A stretch of 52,500 nt of DNA from Dictyostelium firmibasis. Lineage: Eukaryota > Evosea > Eumycetozoa > Dictyosteliales > Dictyosteliaceae. This document shows, piece after piece, positions 46,375 to 52,500 of the stretch. Location of the stretch: the NCBI GenBank assembly GCA_036169595.1, contig CM069768.1:3150001-3202500 (forward strand), read 5' to 3'. Made by a program: the position numbers and the translations under genes. The notes beneath the pieces were generated by a model. That model ran no database searches. It had not been told where the DNA came from and was given only the letters and a program-made list of their open reading frames with translations. Position 1 is the stretch's first letter. Each line of letters begins with the position of its first letter.

Positions 46375-47256
46375 TTAAATTGGATTTGTTAAAGTATGGT
46401 GGATATTATTTTTTAAAATTTGATCATGATCAAAGATTGACCAAAGATTTTCAAAGAATTGATTTCTGGCTTCTGGTGTTTTGGTATTTTCACCTAAATA
46501 AAAATCAAAGAAACAATTTGCCAAACGTTTATCTTTAATTTCCAAAACTTGTTTATTATTGAATAAAATGACTAATGATGGGTCTAAACCATCATTCTTT
46601 ATGAAATCGATTGATTCTGTGGTGGAAATCTCTTGAGTTGATTTCAATGTTGCTTTAAGTTGATTCATTAATACTTCGATCTCATCCAATGGCATTTCAT
46701 ATTTCTTTAATAACATAATTATTAAACTTCTTTGAAAACCACCATAAATATGACCCCAATTAACTTTTCTTGTTGGTCTAATCTTTATTGTTACACCAAT
46801 ACCTTTATCCAAAATATCTTGTGCTATCTCTGTTTTATTCTTACAAAATTCTTCCTTACCTTGATTTGAATAATGTTCATTTAATTTACTCTTTGCATTA
46901 TCTTTATTAATATAAAATCCAATTGAATAAACATTCATATCTAAAAAATATTTAAAAAAAAAAAAAAAAAAGGTTAATAAATAAATTTAAATATAAAAAT
47001 AAATAAAAAAAAACATACTAATGAATGATAATTTTCTACTACCAATATTGACAATATTAAATGGATATTCAGTACTTAAAACTTTTGGAAATTTAAAACC
47101 AGTTTTAATTTGAGTGATAAACTCATCATCCTCTTCAAAGCATTCAACACAAAAAGCAATCGATGGGATAGCTAATGAAATTACTCCAACAGTTCCAATT
47201 GCAATAAAATCTTTAAAGTGATTGTTACTTTTATTTTTGTTATCATTAAAATTTTG

Positions 47257-47301
<45 letters not shown>

Positions 47302-47403
47302 TGATGAATAGAATCTAAATGATGGTTTATAACTATTAACAATTTGTCTTTTATTTAAAACATTTCTAAATATATAATTTGAAGATTTTATCATTGAATT
47401 CAT
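46375..47403 (-). CDS. Mitochondrial chalcone-isomerase-like protein (AIM18/AIM46-type)
   Basis: Exons 47403-47019 and 46940-46375 encode 316 residues. The start MNSMIKSSN was preferred over an upstream in-frame Met (47433) because it opens a basic, Ser/Arg-rich presequence (IFRNVLNKRQIVNSYKPSFR) suited to mitochondrial import. An Asn tract follows, then one hydrophobic segment (FIAIGTVGVISLAIPSIAF, about residues 64-82). The C-terminal domain has the CHI-like pattern: IVNIGSRKLSFINMNVYSIG across the intron, YINKDNAKSKL, IRPTRKVNWGHIYGGFQRSL and GENTKTPEARNQF. Fungal AIM18/AIM46 are heme-binding inner-membrane proteins without isomerase activity; plant enzymes make flavanones. No flavonoid pathway is expected here, so a structural or heme-related role is more likely. 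Family assignment is from motif memory. Confidence 0.7.
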
Positions 47404-47433
47404 TTTTTTTTTAATTATTATAAATACAAACAA

Positions 47434-48064
47434 ATTTTTTTTATTTTTTTATTTTTTTTTTTTGAACACACACGAAAAAAAAAAAGATTTTTTATTTTTT
47501 TTTTTTTTTTTTTTTTTTTTCATAAAAACACACAATGTTTCATTGAAAATTCTTTATTTCAAATAAATTTTTTTAATTTATCCATTTTTATTTATTTTAT
47601 TTATTTTTTTATTTTTTTATAATTATTGATTTTTTTATGTATTTATTAATCTATTAATTAATTAATTTCAACTGGTACTATTTTAGCTCATAAAGAATTT
47701 AAAACTTTATTTCCAAAAGTATGTGTAATCAGAGATGAGATGTTAGTTCATTAACAATTTATAAATTAAAGAAATGAAATTTTCTGGTATTTATCCAACT
47801 TTATAGTCCAGATTTTAAAATTTTGTGTTCAAGAATATACCACACTATTTAAATCACTCAACAATCCAATATTATTAATTTTAGATACCATGAATTCTTG
47901 TGACGTGTATACTCGAATCTTTGGTACCTCTCTTTCAGTTTTTATTTATCCAATCAATTATGATTTTAAACTAACCTAATATTAAATATAAAAAATACAA
48001 TTCTATCTTTAATTTAAAATAAACTTTTTTAATTTATCCATTTTTATTTATATTTTTTTTATAT
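47434..48064. other. Intergenic with a decayed reading frame between direct repeats
   Basis: A segment of about 44 bp at 47552-47595 recurs with a few changes at 48007-48050. Between them, non-repetitive sequence on the plus strand holds broken open stretches: STGTILAHKEFKTLFPKVCV then IRDEMLVH (about 47669-47752), and KFCVQEYTTLFKSLNNPILL through IYPINYDFKLT (about 47818-47976). In-frame stops separate them. It may be a dead gene copy carried in with a duplicated 3' flank. Product not recognised. Confidence 0.4.
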
Positions 48065-48943
48065 TTAAAGATAAAATTGTTTTTTAAGAGTTTGAGGATT
48101 TTCAGACTCTTTATTTTCTTTTCTTTCTTGTTTATTTTGTAATTGTCTTCTCTTTTTGGTTTGGTTATAGTTTTCTAAAGTTTTTTGTTTGAGTGCTTCT
48201 AAATTTCTTTTTAAGGCTTCTTGTTCAGCATCTACTTCATTTGTAACCTTTTGTTTTTTAAGTTTCTTTTCCTCCTTCTTTTTTTGTTGTTTCTCTTCTT
48301 CCAATTTCTTTGAGGAGATTAAATTTGTATTTTTCGAAGAAGCATCAGTTTGTTGTTGTTGCCATAGGTAGTCTCTCTTTGAGGAGTCAGTATTTTGCAT
48401 AACTTTTTTACTTGCAAAATTTTTAAGTGTTGGTAGTGCTGATGGTGGTCTTTCAATTTGCTCACCAAATTTAATAGAATCTTTTAATTCATCAAAATCA
48501 TCAACACGTCTTCTCTTCTTTTTAATACCTTTTTCAGCGTCCTCTTGTTCCTTTCTTTTCTCTTCATCTCTCTTTTGTTGCTCTAAATAGTCGGAATATT
48601 TTACACCTTGTTTCTTTAGTTTCTCTTTTAATTTCTTTTCATCGAAATATTCTTTTCTCTTTTGGTAGGTTGTTGTAGACTTTTTCATCTTCTTTGCAAT
48701 CTCTTTATTAATTCTCTCCAAATAGTCTGAATGTAATTCACCCTTATATTTCTTTAAATTAGTATTTTCAATCTCCTCTTCTTCCTTTACATTATCTGGT
48801 ACATCCTCTCTTGATTGTCTATAAAATAATGAATTCAATTTCTTCATATCATCTTTTAAATCTGTAACTATTATATCTCTTTCTTGTTGTTGTTGTTTTT
48901 TTTGTTTTTTATTTAATCTTTTATTATTATCATTATTATTATT

Positions 48944-48982
<39 letters not shown>

Positions 48983-49315
48983 ATCGTTAGTAGTTGGTGT
49001 CGTTTTTGGTGTAGTTGTAGTAGTTGTTGAAGTGGTTGTATTTTTATTATTATTATTTTGTTCTTGTTCTTGTTCTTTTTGTTTATTTTTTTCGTCCTGT
49101 TGTTTTTTTTCTAAGACTGATCTTTGTTTTCTTTTTTCTTCAATTTGTTTCACTAATTGAACACCCTCCATAAAGGTTTTTAATGATTTTGGAACTGAAT
49201 TTGATTTTTTAGCTCTAACTGGTTTATCTTTTAAAGTTGCCGTTTTATCTTCAAGTGGCTTTCTTGTACAAAATGGATCACATTGTTTAATTCTACTCTT
49301 TGCACTAATTGTCAT
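48065..49315 (-). CDS. CCDC137-like basic coiled-coil protein
   Basis: Single exon, 416 residues, strongly charged and Lys/Glu/Gln-rich. An N-terminal segment (MTISAKSRIKQCDPFCTRKP) precedes a Lys/Gln coiled coil, Asn/Thr tracts (about 90-135), and a long basic helix (residues about 190-270, with YLERINKEIAKKMKKSTTTY). The motif DSIKFGEQIERPPSALP near residue 277-293 resembles the DxVxFGExxxxPPxL motif of CCDC137, a nucleolar and mitotic chromosome-periphery protein of animals. A second coiled coil ends the protein. Nuclear or nucleolar location fits the basic composition. Low complexity limits certainty, so the family call is tentative. Confidence 0.75.
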
Positions 49316-49929
49316 TTTATTTATTTATTGTTAATTTTTTTTATAAAGGATGATTTAAAATGAGAAAAAAAAAAAAAGGAAAAAAAAAAAAAAAAAAAAA
49401 AACGACACTTTTTTTTTGTGAATTTTTTTTTATTTTTTTTTATTTATTTTTTTTTTATTTATTTTTATTTTTATTTTTATTTTTCCTTCATCCCATTTTT
49501 TTGGATATCTTCATGAAATGCATTAGTTTAAAGGAAAAAAAAAAAAAAAAAAAAAAAGATATTTCAAATTTATATAAAAGGAATTCTTAATGTGACAACA
49601 TATCAATAAAAATACTTATGGATATTACTAATTTTTAAGTTTAATTTTATCCAAATATATAACATTGTTCAAGATCATCACACTGAATAATAATTTGATC
49701 ATTCCAAAAACAAAATTATTTATTTTTAATTTAAATTTATTTTTTTTTTTGTTTTTTTAAAAAAAAAAAAAAAAAAAAAACAAAAAAAAAATAAATTTTA
49801 CAAAAATAAAAATGGTGTATGAGTAGTGTGTTAATTTACAAATGTGTAGTGGAAATAATTTAATTATTAATCCTAATTATTTTTTTTATTATTACAATAA
49901 TAATAAATTATAAATAATAGAAAAAAAAT

Positions 49930-49974
<45 letters not shown>

Positions 49975-50028
49975 TTAAAGCGATCAAAAGAATTTCAAAA
50001 TTAAAATTAATAAAAATAAAAATAAAAA

Positions 50029-50063
<35 letters not shown>

Positions 50064-50269
50064 TGTCGTGTGTCTGTTCTTTTTTTTTTATTTTTATTTT
50101 TGTCCTTAGAAAAAAAAAAAAAAAAACCCTTAAATCTACATTATATGTTATATGAACTAAACATTACGTATATGTAAAAAAATAATAATAATAATAATAA
50201 TAATAACACACTTTATATATAAATATTATAATTAGGTCAGATATAGAAATTTTTTTATTTTGTAGTTTT

Positions 50270-50306
<37 letters not shown>

Positions 50307-50322
50307 TAAAAAATAATAAAAA
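49316..50322. other. Divergent intergenic region
   Basis: Lies between the CCDC137-like gene (-) and the nucleotide-sugar transporter (+). Mostly poly(A)/poly(T), an (AATA)-type run near 50180-50206, and a mixed patch at 49585-49720. A small plus-strand frame (49360-49590) is poly-Lys/poly-Phe and not a credible gene. Confidence 0.5.
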
Positions 50323-51517
50323 ATGGAAAATTTAATAAAGGTATTCAAAGAAAATAAAGGGTTTTTTGTAGCAGTAGCTTATGGTGTTACATCAGTATCG
50401 ATTACATTTTTCAATAAAGCAGTTTTAAATTACTATGGTTTCAATTATTCAAACTCATTAACCCTTGGCCAAATGATATTTTCACTTTTTTTTTTAATAA
50501 CAATGAAATCATTTGGCTACATATCCTATCCAGATTTTAATATTGATTTATGTAAAAAAGTAATTATATTTTTTTTAAATTTCTTCAAATGAACATTTAT
50601 TAATACCTTTATATATATTTATGTGTGTGTGTGAATAGTTAGCTTCATTATCACTTTTATTCATTTTGATGGTAGTTTCAGGATTAGCAGCATTGGCAAA
50701 AACTAATGTACCATTGTTTAGTGCATTAAGAAGACTTTCAACATTGATTGTTATTGCAGGAGAAGGATTTTTATTAGGTAAAGTTACACCAACTGATGAA
50801 GTACAATCGGTAGTTGTTATGGTTTTAGGTGCATTAATTGCAGGTTTAGGTGATGCAACATTTGATTTAGTTGGTTCAATTTATATTTTATTCAATTGTT
50901 TTGTAACTGCTGGTTATTTGATTTATATTGGTAAATTTTAATTTAATTACATAAAATATATAAATGATATCAAATAATAGTCTAACACTCTTTTTAACAA
51001 ATATTTATAGCAAAGAAAACAAAAGAAACACAATTAAATACATTTGGTTTGATGTTTTACTGTAACATTTTATCATTACCAGCAACTTTACTCTTAACAT
51101 TCATAACTGAATGGGAAGGTATTTCAACTTATGAAGGTTATGGAAATCTTGGTTTCCAAGTAAGTCAAACTATATCCTATATAATATCATAACATAACAT
51201 GACTATTTTAGATTTTAACACCATTTTATTTAAATTTTATATTTTTTTAGTTTTGTTTCTTTATGTCATCAATTCAAGCATTTTTATTAAATTATTTCAT
51301 ATTTTTATGTTCAACAATGAATTCACCATTGACAACATCAATTACTGGTCAAATTAAGTCAATTCTCCAAACTATTATTGGTTTATTTATGTTTGGTGAT
51401 GTTATTATCACTCCATTACTTTCATTTGGTTTAATATTTAGTACAGTTGCTAGTTTTTGGTATACTTATATCAAGTATGCACAAACTCGTGCTCGTAACA
51501 ATCCTCCTTCAAACTAA
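50323..51517 (+). CDS. Nucleotide-sugar transporter (SLC35D-type)
   Basis: Exons 50323-50559, 50639-50930, 51011-51159 and 51251-51517 encode 314 residues, the normal family length. These Golgi or ER antiporters bring UDP- or GDP-sugars into the lumen in exchange for the nucleoside monophosphate. About ten hydrophobic segments are visible. TSVSITFFNKAVLNYYGFNY, the first helix pair, LAALAKTNVPLFSALRRLST (the conserved nucleotide-sugar motif with paired Arg) and PLTTSITGQIKSILQTIIGL (family C-terminal motif) support the SLC35D/VRG4 branch. The sugar carried (UDP-GlcNAc, UDP-GlcA or GDP-fucose/mannose) is not decided by sequence. The C-terminus ends TRARNNPPSN. Confidence 0.9.
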
Positions 51518-51659
51518 AATTATTTAAAATAAAAATAAAAAAATAAAAATAAAAAGTTAATCTAAAAAGTAAAATAAAATAATAATAAATATATATAAGT
51601 ATTAAAAATATAATTTTATTATTACTATTAATTTATTTTTTAAATGGTTTTTTTTTTTT
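51518..51659. other. Short convergent 3' intergenic region
   Basis: A 142-bp AT-rich gap between two convergent genes that must hold both 3' ends. AATAAA-like words occur on both strands. Confidence 0.5.
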
Positions 51660-52500
51660 TTAATCAGAGTGTGGTAAATTATGAGTCATAGAGATGGTAT
51701 CGGCTTGTGGAGCTGGTGCTTCAGTTTTACGATTATGTTTTAAGTGAGAACGTACTAAATGACCAGCGGCAAGAGCACTCATGAGTGATAATTCACCAGA
51801 GAGTACAGCAGCGGCAACGACACGAGCTAATTGCTCAGAGTTGGCACCTGGACGTTCGAGATTGGCACCACGAATCTTTAAGAGATCAAGACAAGCAGCT
51901 TGAGCTGGTAAATGTGTACCACCACCAACTGTACCGACTTCAATAGATGGCATAGTTACAGAGATGTAGAGATCTTTACCACCATTTACGCTTTCCATGA
52001 GGGTAATACAATTTGAGGATTCAACATTTTGAGCTGGATCTTGACCTGTGGCAATGTAGAGAGCAGTGACAATATTTGAGGCATGAGCGTTGAAACCACC
52101 GATTGAACCAGCCATGGCTGAACCAATTAAATTCTTATCGATGTTAAGGGAAACCAAAGATTCGACAGTAGTTTTGAGGACGTCTCTAACAATGTCACCA
52201 GAGATGACGGCTTCAGCGACAACACTCTTACCACGACCCTCTAACCAATTGATTGATGATGGTTTCTTATCAGTACAAACGTTACCACTCAATGAGAGGA
52301 CCTCCATCTCTGGGAAGTATTCAGTGATGACTTCGAGAGCTTTCTCTACACCTTTGCTGACCATATTCATACCCATAGCATCACCAGTTGATGATTTGAA
52401 ACGAAGGTAAACGAGTCTACCAGCAACAACAACTTTAATACTCTTTAAACGAGCGAATCTACTGGTTGAGTTGAATGCAGATGCAACTTGATAAAAGTTT
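51660..52500 (-). CDS. HMG-CoA reductase, C-terminal part (cut by window end)
   Basis: The frame runs from the window end ([20 protein letters not shown]) to the stop at 51660, about 280 residues. HMG-CoA reductase makes mevalonate for sterols and isoprenoids. Seen are [20 protein letters not shown] (NADPH-binding DAMGMN motif), [12 protein letters not shown], the [14 protein letters not shown] motif with catalytic Asp, [20 protein letters not shown], and [10 protein letters not shown] with the general-acid His. The C-terminus continues to [12 protein letters not shown]. discoideum has two genes, hmgA and hmgB, and this part does not let me choose between them. The N-terminal membrane and linker region lies outside the window. 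Confidence 0.95.
   Translation of the reverse strand, partial: NFYQVASAFNSTSRFARLKSIKVVVAGRLVYLRFKSSTGDAMGMNMVSKGVEKALEVITEYFPEMEVLSLSGNVCTDKKPSSINWLEGRGKSVVAEAVISGDIVRDVLKTTVESLVSLNIDKNLIGSAMAGSIGGFNAHASNIVTALYIATGQDPAQNVESSNCITLMESVNGGKDLYISVTMPSIEVGTVGGGTHLPAQAACLDLLKIRGANLERPGANSEQLARVVAAAVLSGELSLMSALAAGHLVRSHLKHNRKTEAPAPQADTISMTHNLPHSD

Noticed and set aside
49360-49590. 76-codon plus-strand frame upstream of the CCDC137-like gene
   Set aside because: Almost only Lys and Phe from poly(A)/poly(T) runs.

Overview
This window is nuclear DNA of a dictyostelid amoeba, almost certainly Dictyostelium discoideum or a very close relative. The signs are very high A+T, long poly(A)/poly(T) runs between genes, short AT-only introns with GTAAGT/GTATGT donors, AAT-encoded Asn tracts inside coding regions, and recognisable dictyostelid genes (alpha-L-fucosidase, ComC-like EGF/TIG proteins, an NPC1 homologue). 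All gene models were assembled by eye from open frames plus splice sites. In each multi-exon model given here the exon phases add up to a whole number of codons.

Layout. 0.6-3.7 kb: secreted GPI-specific phospholipase D (+). 4.06-5.46 kb: six copies of a tRNA-like, SINE-like repeat clustered around a tRNA-Phe(GAA) gene with a downstream external B box; the two leftmost copies form a dimer between perfect 16-bp target-site duplications. 5.5-6.5 kb: unknown secreted protein (-). 7.2 kb: isolated member of a tiny spliced gene family. 8.0-11.1 kb: SLC26/SulP sulfate permease (+). 11.3-13.4 kb: alpha-L-fucosidase (-) and a broken fucosidase tail. 13.8-14.6 kb: ribose-5-phosphate isomerase (+). 15.3-26.1 kb: two ComC-like EGF/TIG membrane proteins with a relic of a third copy between them and an odd GC-richer patch. 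26.5-27.2 kb: decayed F-box-like gene. 27.9-32.2 kb: NPC1-like sterol transporter (+). 32.3-42.8 kb: an array of eleven tiny two-exon genes. 43.6-49.3 kb: tRNase Z (ELAC2), a mitochondrial chalcone-isomerase-like protein and a CCDC137-like coiled-coil protein (all -). 50.3-51.5 kb: nucleotide-sugar transporter (+). 51.7 kb to the window end: HMG-CoA reductase C-terminus (-).

The most interesting content is of two kinds. (1) A multigene family, twelve copies in this window, of about 51-60-residue proteins with the frame MLFKSLISLSN...FFTRPNF(V/I)N(Y/F). Each gene has a 10-nt (once 7-nt) first exon holding the start codon. Nine of twelve have a TATA box of the form GTATAAATA (or TATTTATAC on the other strand) 63-102 bp upstream. 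Several share a distal element containing TATGTC..CAACAT, and five carry a 3' hairpin with a GCCGA loop and compensated stem changes. The array alternates in orientation, with a 31-bp perfect hairpin between two convergent members. (2) The SINE-like family, with A- and B-box-like sequences and a terminal hairpin; one copy starts about 45 bp upstream of the tRNA gene, the spacing known for TRE5-type retrotransposons.

Functionally the ordinary genes are housekeeping or secretory (lipid, sterol, sugar and tRNA metabolism) and do not form one pathway. NPC1-like and HMG-CoA reductase both concern sterols but lie 20 kb apart with unrelated genes between.
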